Shown: positions 42,561-51,994 of the stretch, piece after piece
How the letters are laid out: the number at the start of each line of letters is the position of its first letter
How positions within the stretch are numbered: the first letter of the stretch is position 1
NCBI GenBank assembly: GCA_013178155.1
Contig: JABLXH010000033.1
Span: 25,023-89,022 of the forward strand
Reading direction: 5' to 3'
DNA: 64,000 bases
Source: Armatimonadota bacterium
GTDB taxonomy: Bacteria > Armatimonadota > Zipacnadia > Zipacnadales > UBA11051
Position numbers and translations under genes: made by a program
The notes under the pieces: model-generated
What the model was told of the DNA's origin: nothing
Database searches by the model: none
The model's input: the letters and a program-made list of their open reading frames with translations, nothing else

Positions 42561-44011
42561 GCGCTGCGCAGATAGCGGCACAATAGACTCACGTTCTCGA
42601 CGAAGGTCTGAGACTGGATGACCCCCGAGGGGGGCTTGAGGTCGTGGGCGTCCATGGTCGGTCCGGGTTCGACCCAGGCGCCGCGCTCGTCCAGAGCGGC
42701 GATGACCCGCGCCACTTCTGCAGCACTGGGCGCCGGCGGGGCCGGCAGGGGCCATAGCTGGTCGGGACGTGCGGCTGCCACTGCCTGGTATTCGGCCTCG
42801 ACCCGATCCAGCGACGGCTGCAGGATGAACGAGTAGTGGGTGGGCAGGTCGTTGGCCTCGTACGTCAACTGGTAGTCCCGCGTGAAGTACAGCGGCCGGT
42901 TCGTCTGCAGCTCGTAGAATCTCGCGATGCGGCCATCGGGTAGCAGCGAGGCCCGCAGATAGGCCAGGGCCCGCGGGATCGGCTCCAGGTACTTCCGGTC
43001 GCCGGTGCGTCGGTACAGCAGCAGCAGGGTCTCCATCGCGCCCATGGACTCGTGGCTGACGACGGCCGGTGGCTCGAACTTGCGGGCCCATTCGGGGTGC
43101 ATCTGGCGGTTGTACTGCTGGGCCCAGGCTGGCTGGGGTTCGGGCATCTGGGCCAGCAAGAGAAAGCCGCCGGCCCGGCAGGCGCTGTCGAAGTACCGCT
43201 GGTCTCCATACGTGTCCCAGGCCTGGAGCATGGTCTGGACCATGTCCGCGATCAGGTCATCATTGAGCACATAGCAGCCGGCGAAGGTCTTGGGCCATCT
43301 GCGCGGCCATTCGGGCGGGTACGAGGCGGCCAGCACCGGGAACTCGGCGGGGTCTGCCGGCGAGGGGTAAGTGATCCAGTTGACCGGCCAAGCCCCATTG
43401 GGATACTGGGCGGCCAGGAGAGACGCCAGGGCATAGCCGACAGCCTCGTGGACGCGCTCGTCACGAAACCCGGTCAGCTCGTCATAGCGCATCAGAAAGC
43501 GCACCGCGGCCTGGGTGGTGTCGTCGTCCAGCGTCGTCGCCTCATACCAGCGGGAGACAGAGCGCTGCGGCAGGTCGCGGTAGGCGTACTCCTGGCGCTT
43601 CCCCGGGTCCAGCTCGATGCTGTAGTACCAGCCCCCACTGTGCATCTGCCCCGACAGCAGCGCCGCGGCGGCGTCGCGGGCGGCCTGCAAGTATCTGGCG
43701 TCCTGGGTCGCCGCGTAGGCTTCCAGGAAGGCCTGCCCGACGGTGGGTGTACCGGGAGGCTGGACCCAGATGACCTGCGTGCCGTCGGTCACCCCCTCAC
43801 CCTCGCGGAGCTGCAGGTCACCGCTGTAGCGCCAGACATATCCACCGCCGACCGCCACTTGCCCGTGGAAGAAGGTGACCGCCCGGCTCAAAGCCTCAGC
43901 CACCTTCCGGACTTCGGGAAGGTCCTGCGCCGAGGCGGGCAGCACGCTCACCAGCACCAAGACCGCGACGCCGCCCAACCAGTAGCTACCGCGCAGGAAA
44001 GAGGAACTCAT
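42554..44011 (-). CDS. Secreted pectate lyase, PL10-like
   Basis: The product is 485 residues with a signal peptide (GVAVLVLVSVLPASAQ). The alpha/alpha-barrel pattern of PL10 pectate lyases is visible: AVTFFHGQVAVGGGYVWRYS, TPTVGQAFLEAYAATQDARY, AALLSGQMHSGGWYYSIE, TLDDDTTQAAVRFLMRYDEL, AAQYPNGAWPVNWITYP and MHPEWARKFEPPAVVSHE. It would cleave polygalacturonate by beta-elimination. The end overlaps the beta-helix gene and the start lies 79 bases from a divergent small gene. Confidence 0.82.
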   Translation of the reverse strand: MSSSFLRGSYWLGGVAVLVLVSVLPASAQDLPEVRKVAEALSRAVTFFHGQVAVGGGYVWRYSGDLQLREGEGVTDGTQVIWVQPPGTPTVGQAFLEAYAATQDARYLQAARDAAAALLSGQMHSGGWYYSIELDPGKRQEYAYRDLPQRSVSRWYEATTLDDDTTQAAVRFLMRYDELTGFRDERVHEAVGYALASLLAAQYPNGAWPVNWITYPSPADPAEFPVLAASYPPEWPRRWPKTFAGCYVLNDDLIADMVQTMLQAWDTYGDQRYFDSACRAGGFLLLAQMPEPQPAWAQQYNRQMHPEWARKFEPPAVVSHESMGAMETLLLLYRRTGDRKYLEPIPRALAYLRASLLPDGRIARFYELQTNRPLYFTRDYQLTYEANDLPTHYSFILQPSLDRVEAEYQAVAAARPDQLWPLPAPPAPSAAEVARVIAALDERGAWVEPGPTMDAHDLKPPSGVIQSQTFVENVSLLCRYLRSAY

Positions 44012-44090
44012 GTGCTCGCTGTGACCTTTAACAGGGTATCATCGTGATGTCAGACTGGACTTGTTGCGGCCTGGATCGGAGGGGGTTCTC

Positions 44091-44561
44091 GTGAGACCTT
44101 GGCCCGCCATCGCCGCCGTTGGCTCTGTCATCTGCTGTGCCCTCGCCGATGCCCAACCAGCACCGGTCGTCGTCCCCGCCCCCGCGACACCCGCGATCCG
44201 TGTCGCCCCCATCCCACCGGAGGTGGCGACCCAGTGCATGAACGGGACCGTCATCATGCGCCCGTCGCCGGAGGCAGTAGACGAGTGTGTGCGCGGGACG
44301 CGGGTGGTTCCCGCGGATCCGGCGCTGGATACCCCGGTCAAGGCGCGCCACACGAGGCCACCGGGACGCCCGCTTTTCGACCTGCACCGGCAGCCGTACC
44401 CGCCGCGGGTGCTGCCCTCTCTCCCGAGAGACCCGGGGTGGCCCAATGGACCGACCTACCGCTTCTTCACCGACCCCCGGTCCATCCTGCAGCCGCGGCA
44501 CGGCTGGCCGGGCCTGAAGCTGGAAGTGCCGGACACCTTGGCGCCGGAGAGGCCCAGGTAG
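44091..44561 (+). CDS. Small secreted proline-rich protein, unknown
   Basis: The product is 156 residues from the GTG at 44091, with GGAGGGGG upstream and a signal peptide (WPAIAAVGSVICCALADA). The mature protein is rich in Pro and Arg (APVVVPAPATPAIRVAPIPP), with two cysteines (CMNGTV, ECVRGT). No family is recognised. It is wedged between the pectate lyase and heparinase genes, whose strands are opposite. TATCAT (44037-44042) may be its -10, without a clear -35. The reading frame is supported mainly by the signal peptide and ribosome site. Confidence 0.5.
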   Translation: MRPWPAIAAVGSVICCALADAQPAPVVVPAPATPAIRVAPIPPEVATQCMNGTVIMRPSPEAVDECVRGTRVVPADPALDTPVKARHTRPPGRPLFDLHRQPYPPRVLPSLPRDPGWPNGPTYRFFTDPRSILQPRHGWPGLKLEVPDTLAPERPR

Positions 44562-44566
44562 GCGCC

Positions 44567-47428
44567 TCAGCGGCGCCACTGGGCGCTGAAGTCACCGGGG
44601 CGCGGGCGCTGCAGCAGAGTCTCACCGGCAAAGCTCACGTGACTGCCCCAGATGGCCGTCACAGAGCCCGGCTGGCCGTTGCGCGTGCGTACCAGCGCCA
44701 GGCGCGCGTCGCTGGCGAGGTCTTGCAGATTGGCCGTCCGGCCGCTCACGTTGAGAAGGAAATGGTCCGTCGTTCCTCCCCGCCGCACCAGCAGGCCCAC
44801 CGCGCCATCGCCGGCCTCAATCGCCAGCTCACCGGCTCCGCACCCCATCAGCATGGCCGTGAACAGAGTCTTCTGACCGACGATGAAGCTGGCCTGCAGC
44901 TTCCGCGGGCCAACATCACCCACGACCCGCAGTTCACCCGGCATCGCCGTTACCAACTCCCAGGGCGGTGACTGGCACAACACCACCCGCCGCCCATCGG
45001 TCACCTCCACCTGCTCCAGGCCGGTCACCAGTTGCGAAGTGACCCTGGCTTCGTCGCGAGCGGCGATCTCGTCCACGATGACCAGATAGTCCCGCTCAAC
45101 CATCACCACATGGCGCACGAACCGCCGCAAGGAGGGGTAACAGGCCGTGGCGTCGGCGGCGGCATAGGTCAGCGGTCCGACATTACCGAAGGCCGCGATC
45201 TCACCCGAGCCCGTGCTTTGCCCCTGGCCGTCAACCAGTAGCGCACTATGCTCCTCGGTGGCATAGACGCCGTAGCCGGGGTCACGCAGTGCCCATTGCT
45301 TGCCGGTGTTCAGCATGAAGGACGCATTGTCGCTCTGGCAGTGGCTGCCGTAGTAACCGCAGCGCAGCGCAAACAGGAAGCCATCGAGTGTGAAGCCGGA
45401 GCGCATCACGACCCAGCCGATGTCGCGGTAGTGCGCGGCGACCGGCCAGTCGTCCATTGACGGCGCGACGGGCTGGTCGTGCTCCCAGAGCACCCCCAGG
45501 GGCGGTGTCCACTGGGGCAGCGTGCCGCGCAGGCCGGACTGCTCCAGGTACCACACCCCGGCGGCGTCACCCTCGCGCGCTCGCCAGGCAGCCAGGGAGG
45601 CGTAGTCGCGGGACTCGTAGACCGAGTCGCAGAAGTTTACGGCTGTCTGATCGCCTGGCTGCAGTGTCGTGCAAGCCATGCGCAGCGTTTTCGCCAGGTA
45701 CGGGTGGTCCACCAGGGCGCGATCGCCGTGGAGGGCCAGTGTGCCGGCGAAGGGCATCGTGTAGCTGATGGCGTAGCCGCCGTAGACGAGGCCCTCGACA
45801 TAGCCGCCGTCGCGATCCTGGGCGCCGAGGAACTCGTGGAGGCGACGTCGGGCATACTGGACGCACTGCTCCGCACGGGGGTCATCGCCCAGCGTCGCCA
45901 GGCCGGCGATGCCCATGCCGCCCATGACCACCGCGAAGCCGTTGGGCCAGCTCATGTCCCGCGCCCAGCCCTTCTCCCCCGCCCGCAGTACCGACGCGGC
46001 GCCCTTCTCCAGCAGTGCGTTGCGGATGGTCTGCCTCTCCGTCTCGGTCAGGGCGTCATAGCAGAAGTCGTAGGCGAAGGCAGCGGCGTGGCAGAAGTGG
46101 CCGGTGTCCAGGCAGGCATCCCGAGACGAGTAGTCCGGGTCGGTCCACTGGGGCCAGGCACAGAGGGCCAGCGTCCAGGTCTTGGCCAGGTCGGCGTAGC
46201 GTCGCTCACCGGTCAGCAGGTAAGCGGTGGCCAGGACCTCGATGTCGTTCTCGATGGCCCGGGAGAGACCGGTCCAGTAAGGGAAGTCGTCCTCATGGCG
46301 CGGCGGCACGGCCGGGGGCAAAGTGGTACCGTAGCCGCGATAGCCGCGGATCTCGCGCTTGTCGAAACAGCTATCGGCCCAGTTCAATAGGCGCTTGTAC
46401 GCCAGGGCCAGGGGCGGAGGCGGGTCGGCGTGCAGTTTCTGTCGCAGGGATGACAACTCGCCAGGAGTGACAAAGAGTCGTGGGTGCCCCCTGGGCAGAC
46501 CGCCCAGGGGCGGCAGAGGGGCCGGCCCGGCGCTCTCCGTTCTGGGCATGCCGATGGTCAGGGCGTGCCAGGCGGCCGGGCTGTCCGTCATGACGAGGGG
46601 CCGGAGGTGCGTCGCGCCAGCGATGGGGCGGAGCGCGCACGTGACCCCCGTGGGTGTCTGCCAGGCGCGAGCGCTGACCGAGGTGACCCCAAGCTGGCGA
46701 TCGCCCGCGAACCAGACCGCCCCGACCTGACAGACTGGCGGCACGGCCGAGGCCCCCTGCAGGTTCACCCGGAGTTGCTGCCCGCCGGCGCGGACGGGCT
46801 GCACGGCCCAGACCGCGCCGCGCCGGCCCTCACCCAGGTCCACCACCTTGCCGCTGGGAGTGGCCAGCGATATGCCCGGCAGGGGCTGGACCAACTCCAC
46901 TACAGCTTCCGCGTCGTCCCACAGCGCCGTGCCGACGCCGTCGAACTCCACCGACATGCGCCAGCCCTGGGCCTCGGGCGGCGGGACGTCGGAGATGGTC
47001 ACCCACCGCCACTTGCCCCCGGTGTCGCTGATGAGTTCCGACTGGCGCCGGGGGCTGAGGTATTGCTCCAGCTTCTCGCCCTGCAGGTAGTACAGGATCA
47101 GGTAAGCGCCGCCGGCTTCGGCCTTCACGCGGACCCAGGCTGAGACCGTGAGGCGCCGGGCCGCGGGCAGTGGCTCGGGGTGGGAGTAGTAGTAGCCGGC
47201 CATGGGTTCAGTCGTCGTGATCTGGGCGGCCCACTGCCCGGTACGCGCCTCCGGGGAGAGGCGGTGGACAGCACTGCCCAGGCCGCGCTCGCTCCAGTCG
47301 GCTGGCAACTCCGTTCCCTCCCGGACCTGTTCAAAACCCGGGTTGCGTGGCAGTGCAGCGGCGCAGGCGGCGCTGCCGAGCATCAGGCCGAACAGGAGCG
47401 GCAAATGGCACATGGCTGTGGCTTTCAT
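44567..47428 (-). CDS. Secreted heparinase II/III-like protein with N-terminal carbohydrate-binding-like domain
   Basis: The product is 953 residues. Signal peptide (MCHLPLLFGLMLGSAACAAA); a jelly-roll carbohydrate-binding-like domain about 27-180 (NPGFEQVREGTELPADWSER, LTVSAWVRVKAEAGGAYLIL); a helical toroid about 310-620 (HPRLFVTPGELSSLRQKLHA, DTGHFCHAAAFAYDFCYDAL); then a beta-rich heparinase II/III-like part (YYGSHCQSDNASFMLNTG, YLVIVDEIAARD). It probably acts on acidic or modified glycans. The ATG at 47428 overlaps the beta-mannosidase stop (ATGA), so the two are coupled; the open frame further upstream is overlap. Confidence 0.72.
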   Translation of the reverse strand: MKATAMCHLPLLFGLMLGSAACAAALPRNPGFEQVREGTELPADWSERGLGSAVHRLSPEARTGQWAAQITTTEPMAGYYYSHPEPLPAARRLTVSAWVRVKAEAGGAYLILYYLQGEKLEQYLSPRRQSELISDTGGKWRWVTISDVPPPEAQGWRMSVEFDGVGTALWDDAEAVVELVQPLPGISLATPSGKVVDLGEGRRGAVWAVQPVRAGGQQLRVNLQGASAVPPVCQVGAVWFAGDRQLGVTSVSARAWQTPTGVTCALRPIAGATHLRPLVMTDSPAAWHALTIGMPRTESAGPAPLPPLGGLPRGHPRLFVTPGELSSLRQKLHADPPPPLALAYKRLLNWADSCFDKREIRGYRGYGTTLPPAVPPRHEDDFPYWTGLSRAIENDIEVLATAYLLTGERRYADLAKTWTLALCAWPQWTDPDYSSRDACLDTGHFCHAAAFAYDFCYDALTETERQTIRNALLEKGAASVLRAGEKGWARDMSWPNGFAVVMGGMGIAGLATLGDDPRAEQCVQYARRRLHEFLGAQDRDGGYVEGLVYGGYAISYTMPFAGTLALHGDRALVDHPYLAKTLRMACTTLQPGDQTAVNFCDSVYESRDYASLAAWRAREGDAAGVWYLEQSGLRGTLPQWTPPLGVLWEHDQPVAPSMDDWPVAAHYRDIGWVVMRSGFTLDGFLFALRCGYYGSHCQSDNASFMLNTGKQWALRDPGYGVYATEEHSALLVDGQGQSTGSGEIAAFGNVGPLTYAAADATACYPSLRRFVRHVVMVERDYLVIVDEIAARDEARVTSQLVTGLEQVEVTDGRRVVLCQSPPWELVTAMPGELRVVGDVGPRKLQASFIVGQKTLFTAMLMGCGAGELAIEAGDGAVGLLVRRGGTTDHFLLNVSGRTANLQDLASDARLALVRTRNGQPGSVTAIWGSHVSFAGETLLQRPRPGDFSAQWRR

Positions 47429-49896
47429 CAGGAATAGGTGGTCACCAGGCTGTGCACTCCCAGCGCCTGCTCGAACTGGTCGAGGGTCATGGGTTCGGTG
47501 GGGCGCACGGTGATGGTGACCGGCCTGCCCGGGAACAGGTGGACGAAGTTGTCCGAGTAGCGGGCCTGGTGCTCGCCCAGCTCCAGCCAGGCCCACAGCA
47601 TGGGCTTGAGCGCCTCGAGGGTCACGGCGAACACGCTCTCGCCCTGCTCTGAGTAGCTGATGCGCACCGACTGTCCCTCAAGCTCGAGGTGCTTTGGGCG
47701 GGCGAAGGTGACAAGGTTGGTTGAGACGACCTCGCCATTGGTCACCAGCTCCATCCCCAGCAGCAGGTCGCGGGCCCCGAGCTTCTCCAGGTGCGCTGCC
47801 AGTTGCAGCGTGTCCACCAACGTGTTCGCCAGTGCCGGCGCTTGAACCGGCAGCGTGCCGTCAGCGACGGGGGTCCCGTCCACGCGGGTCAGCCACCAAT
47901 TCAGGTCGGCGGTAACGGGCTGGCGCAGATCATTGGTGACATGCAACTGCACCGTGCCCGAGGTCGGGTCTTCCAGGGCGGAGAGCAGCAGAGGGTTATA
48001 GAAGCGCCGGGCCATATACTGCAGGGCCTTCCAGTTGCCATGGAAGTCAATGGAGGCCCAGCTCGCCACCGGCCAGCAGTCGTTGAGCTGCCAGTAGAGT
48101 GTGCCCATGCCCCGGGGCATGGCCCGCCGCCAGTGTTCAACGGCGTACTTCATTGCCATGCCCTGCAGGATCTGCGACAGCCAGAGGGTCATCTCGAAGC
48201 TGGTAGGCAGTCGGAACCACGACAGCATGTACTGCATGATGGCATCATTGCCGATGCTGCTGCGCTGGTGGTGCTCCATGATGTAGGTGGTGATATTGCG
48301 GTCCTGCGGGGCGGTGAAACCGTAGACCGTCTGGGGCTCAGGGAAGGACTGGAACCCAAACTCGCTGTTGAAGCGGTGCTCACAGGTGCGGTACCACTCG
48401 AAGGGCTGGCGGCCATGCCAGACGTTCCACAGATGAGCGTCACCCTCGTTGGGGTTGTTGAAGTCCAGACGGTTGGAGGGGGTATGCGGGCTGCAGGGCC
48501 AGTAGTCGCGGTCTGGATCGAGACGAGCCGCCACGTCGGGCAGCAGGCTCTCAAAGAGCTTGTCGTAGTCCTCCCAGCTCATGTGCCAGTTGTCCCACTG
48601 GTCGGCGACCAGGCCCTGCTCCAACTCGTTGTTGCCACACCACAGGGCGAGGCAGGCATGGTGGCGCAGGCGGCGCACGTTGTCCTCAGCCTCCGCCTTG
48701 ACGCTGGCCAGGAACTCCAGGTCAAACGTCGGGTAAGCCGAGCAGGCGAACATGAAGTCCTGCCAGACGCACAGGCCCAGCTCGTCGCAGAGGTCATAGA
48801 AGCAGTCGGCCTCGTAGATGCCGCCGCCCCAGACCCGCAGCATGTTCATGTTGGCGTCCCGGGCACTGCCCAGCAGCTCGCGGTACCTTTCTGGCGTCAT
48901 GCGGGCCAGGACGGCGTCAGCGGGGATCCAGTTGGCGCCCTTGGCGAAGAACGGCACACCGTTGACGACGAACTGAAAAGACTCCCCCCACTGGTCCGGA
49001 TGGCGGTCGAGGCGCAAGGTGCGCAGGCCCACGCGCTTGTGAACAGTGTCCAGCAACCGGCCTCGCGCCAGCAGCTCCACGGTCAGGTCGTAAAGCGGCT
49101 GCTCGCCCAGGTTGTTAGGCCACCAGAGCTTCGGCTCGGGGATCTTCAGGAACAGCGCTGCACTCCCATGCGCCTGGACTGTCTCGGCCGTCGCTACCGG
49201 TTCGCCGTCCAGGCTGACGGTGGCCCGCGCGACCACGTCTTCGTCCGCCAAGACGGTTACCTTGAGCCCGAGCGCCAGGACGACGCTCCCATCCTCGTGC
49301 TGCTGCCGTATGTGCACGTCGGTCAGCCGCGCTTCACTGAAGGCCAGGAGGCTGATGTCGCGCCAGATGCCGCAGGTGACCATGACCGGGCCCCAGTCCC
49401 AGCCGAAGTTGCAGGGCTCCTTCCGCACCCAGGCCCGCCCGGACACCTCCTTGGGGCCGTTCCAGCCCGGCATCGGCCGCTGCGCGTTCCGCTCCCGGAT
49501 GACCGGCAGGACCGAGGCGAAGTGAACCTCGATGGTGTTGTCGCCCGGTACGAGCGCCGGCTTGGCGTCAAACTCCCAGGTGCGGAACATGTTGTCCGCA
49601 CTGCCCACGACCTGGCCGTTGATGGTGACGGTGGCGAGGGTGTCGAGGCCCTCGCAGCGCAACAGCACCCGCTGGTGGTCCAGCATGGCGGCCGGAACCT
49701 CAAAGCGACGCGAGTAGACCCACTCCGCCTCACCGATCCAGCGCAGGTGGTCCTCATTGTCACGGTAGAAGGGGTCGGGGATGATACTGGCCGCGAGGAG
49801 GTCAGCGTGGATGTTGCCGGGCACGCTGGCAGGCAGTGGCGCTCCGCCGCCGACCTGCGTCACTTCCCATGCGCCGTTGAGGCTCAGCTTCTCCAT
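47428..49896 (-). CDS. Beta-mannosidase (GH2)
   Basis: The product is 822 residues, the standard length for GH2 beta-mannosidase, which removes beta-mannose from oligosaccharide ends. The N-terminal sugar-binding domain starts LSLNGAWEV and contains CEGLDTLATVTINGQVVG and NFGWDWGPVMVTCGIWRDI. The TIM barrel has RVWGGGIYEADCFYDLCDEL, acid/base E424 in WCGNNELEQG and nucleophile E512 in RFNSEFGFQSFPE. No signal peptide is seen, so it is probably cytoplasmic. AAGGAG lies 9 bases before the ATG. The ABC exporter gene ends 5 bases upstream, and the heparinase-like gene overlaps its stop. Confidence 0.93.
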   Translation of the reverse strand: MEKLSLNGAWEVTQVGGGAPLPASVPGNIHADLLAASIIPDPFYRDNEDHLRWIGEAEWVYSRRFEVPAAMLDHQRVLLRCEGLDTLATVTINGQVVGSADNMFRTWEFDAKPALVPGDNTIEVHFASVLPVIRERNAQRPMPGWNGPKEVSGRAWVRKEPCNFGWDWGPVMVTCGIWRDISLLAFSEARLTDVHIRQQHEDGSVVLALGLKVTVLADEDVVARATVSLDGEPVATAETVQAHGSAALFLKIPEPKLWWPNNLGEQPLYDLTVELLARGRLLDTVHKRVGLRTLRLDRHPDQWGESFQFVVNGVPFFAKGANWIPADAVLARMTPERYRELLGSARDANMNMLRVWGGGIYEADCFYDLCDELGLCVWQDFMFACSAYPTFDLEFLASVKAEAEDNVRRLRHHACLALWCGNNELEQGLVADQWDNWHMSWEDYDKLFESLLPDVAARLDPDRDYWPCSPHTPSNRLDFNNPNEGDAHLWNVWHGRQPFEWYRTCEHRFNSEFGFQSFPEPQTVYGFTAPQDRNITTYIMEHHQRSSIGNDAIMQYMLSWFRLPTSFEMTLWLSQILQGMAMKYAVEHWRRAMPRGMGTLYWQLNDCWPVASWASIDFHGNWKALQYMARRFYNPLLLSALEDPTSGTVQLHVTNDLRQPVTADLNWWLTRVDGTPVADGTLPVQAPALANTLVDTLQLAAHLEKLGARDLLLGMELVTNGEVVSTNLVTFARPKHLELEGQSVRISYSEQGESVFAVTLEALKPMLWAWLELGEHQARYSDNFVHLFPGRPVTITVRPTEPMTLDQFEQALGVHSLVTTYS

Positions 49897-49901
49897 CTCG
49901 T

Positions 49902-51851
49902 CTATCTCCTTCTGTTGCCGCCCTGGGGATCGGCGCTCAGTCGGGCCTGCTCCACCACCCGGCTGAACTGCTGGCGGTACAGCTTCGCGTACAGCCCCCC
50001 GGCGTCCACCAGGTCGGCGTGGGCTCCGATCTCCACCACCTTGCCCCGGTCCATGACGACGATCTGGTCAGCGTTGAGGATAGTCGAGAGACGGTGGGCG
50101 ATGATGATGGAGGTGCGGCCCTGTAGCAGCTTCTCCAGCGCCTCCTGGATCAGGTACTCTGATGTGGCGTCCAGGTTGCTGGTGGCTTCATCCAGTATCA
50201 GAATGCGAGGGTCCTTCAGCAGGGCCCGAGCGATGGCCACGCGTTGCTTCTCGCCGCCCGAGAGGCGAAAGCCCCGTGAGCCCACGACGGTGTCGTATCC
50301 TTCAGGCAGGTCCATAATGAAGTCATGGATGTTGGCGGCTCGGGCGGCCATGGTGATGGCCTCGTCGCTGGCGTCGGGTCGGGCATAGAGCAGGTTCTCG
50401 CGGATGGTGGCGTGAAAGAGAAAGGTGTCCTGGGTCACCGCCGCCATATGGGCGCGCAGACTGTCCTGCTGGATGTCTCGCAGGTCGTGGCCGTCCAGGA
50501 GGATGCGGCCAGCAGTGGGGTCGTAGAAACGCGGAAGCAGGTAGGTGATTGTGGTCTTCCCCGCACCGCTGGGTCCGACCAGGGCCACGCGCTGGCCGGG
50601 CTGCACCTCGAAGGAGACGTCATCGAGGGCCAGGCGGGCGGAGGACTCGGTGCTCTCTGACGTCGGCTCTTCCTTCTCCGGCGCGGCCGATGGCCGACGG
50701 CGAACGGGATAGGAGAAAGACACGTGCTCCAGACGCAGGTGGCCACGGGTGCTGCCCAGCACCAGGGCGTCCGGCCGGTCCTCCACCTCCGGGGTCGTGT
50801 CCAGGTATTCAAAGATGCGCTCAAAGACCGCCAGGCCGCCCTGGATGTCCACGTAGACGTTGGCAAGCTGTCCGATGGGCCGGTACAGGTTGGACAGGTA
50901 GGCGGCAAAGGCGATGATCGTGCCGATAGAGATCTCGCCGCCGATGGCGAGCCGACCACCAAACAGGTAGATGAGTGCCGGACCGGCGACGCTGATCACA
51001 CTCAGGCACATGAATAGCCAGCGTCCGGCCATGGCCTGCTTCACGGTCAGGTCCATCACCTGGCGATTGCGCTCCCGGAACGTCTGGGCATCGGCTCGCG
51101 ATTGGCCGAAAAGCTTGCTGAGCATAATGCCGCCGATGTTGAGGCGTTCCTCCATGAAGGCGACCAGGTCGGCTTGCACAGCCTGGGTCTCGCTGGAGAG
51201 GCGTCGCCGGACCTTGCCGACGATGCGGGTGGGCAGGTAGAAGGCGGGAACGACGACCACGGCCAGGGCTGCCAGCGAGGCGTTCATCGAGAAGATGACG
51301 GTGACCGTGGCGACGAGAGTCATCAGGTTGCTGACGATGGACACCACGGTGCCGGTGGCAACGCCGTGGACAGCGCCCACGTCGTTGTTGAGACGGGAGA
51401 CGATTTCGCCGGCACGAGTGCGCGTGTAGAAGCCCAGCGACTGCTTCTGTAGATGCCCATAGAGGTGGTTGCGCAGGTCAAACATGATGCCCTGGCCGAC
51501 GCGGGCATTGACCCAGTTCTGCAGGACGCCGATCAGACCGGTAACAATGTTGAGGCCCACAATGGCGCCGACGAGCAGGTACAAGAGGCGCATGTCCTTG
51601 TCGGGGATGGCGTGGTCGAGAATGCCGCGCACACAGAGTGGGGGCAGGACGCCCAGCCCCGCGGTAGCGGCGATGCAAAGGAAAATGACGATCCACTGGG
51701 GCCAGTAGGGGGCGAAGTAGCGTGCGACGCGACCCAGGCGCGCCCGGTCCACCTTCACCGGCGGCCGGTCAGGGCCTCCCATCTCCTGGCGCTGCAGTCC
51801 GAAGGTGCGGCCATAGCCGCCCAGGCTGCGCTCCATTCCCATGCCGCGCAC
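49902..51851 (-). CDS. ABC exporter, fused membrane and ATPase domains (MsbA/LmrA type)
   Basis: The product is 649 residues from the GTG at 51851, which sits 7 bases after AAGGAGG; the ATG at 51857 is only 1 base from it. Six membrane helices span about 50-340 (PYWPQWIVIFLCIAATAGLG, LGFYTRTRAGEIVSRLNNDV). The ATPase has Walker A GPSGAGKT (426-433), signature LSGGEKQRVAIARALL (530 on), Walker B RILILDEATSNLD and switch IIAHRLSTI. A roughly 25-residue charged insert (about 384-406, rich in Arg, Pro, Glu and Ser) interrupts the first strands of the ATPase. It probably exports lipid, drug or glycan and leads the beta-mannosidase operon. Confidence 0.88.
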   Translation of the reverse strand: MRGMGMERSLGGYGRTFGLQRQEMGGPDRPPVKVDRARLGRVARYFAPYWPQWIVIFLCIAATAGLGVLPPLCVRGILDHAIPDKDMRLLYLLVGAIVGLNIVTGLIGVLQNWVNARVGQGIMFDLRNHLYGHLQKQSLGFYTRTRAGEIVSRLNNDVGAVHGVATGTVVSIVSNLMTLVATVTVIFSMNASLAALAVVVVPAFYLPTRIVGKVRRRLSSETQAVQADLVAFMEERLNIGGIMLSKLFGQSRADAQTFRERNRQVMDLTVKQAMAGRWLFMCLSVISVAGPALIYLFGGRLAIGGEISIGTIIAFAAYLSNLYRPIGQLANVYVDIQGGLAVFERIFEYLDTTPEVEDRPDALVLGSTRGHLRLEHVSFSYPVRRRPSAAPEKEEPTSESTESSARLALDDVSFEVQPGQRVALVGPSGAGKTTITYLLPRFYDPTAGRILLDGHDLRDIQQDSLRAHMAAVTQDTFLFHATIRENLLYARPDASDEAITMAARAANIHDFIMDLPEGYDTVVGSRGFRLSGGEKQRVAIARALLKDPRILILDEATSNLDATSEYLIQEALEKLLQGRTSIIIAHRLSTILNADQIVVMDRGKVVEIGAHADLVDAGGLYAKLYRQQFSRVVEQARLSADPQGGNRRR

Positions 51852-51994
51852 GGGCATGCCTCCTTCAGTGCTCTCCTCTTCGCCGTGGCGGTGAGACCTC
51901 CTCCCCCGGTCCGGCCAAGGTCCGGGCGCCATGGCCGGGGAAGGGACTAGACTATCGCCGGGGAAAGCTTCCCGGCCCCGGAGAGTGATGCCAG

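Noticed and set aside
4184..44042. TATCAT shared by three intergenic regions (4184, 16054, 44037) as a regulator site
   Set aside because: It fits a -10 hexamer and has a good -35 only at 16032. Three short matches in 64 kb are not evidence of an operator.
47791..50388. An 865-codon open frame on the plus strand opposite the beta-mannosidase and exporter genes
   Set aside because: It is antisense to firmly identified genes, shows no motifs, and is explained by GC-rich codon bias. The same applies to the long frames at 12788-13828 (+) and 17559-18878 (-).
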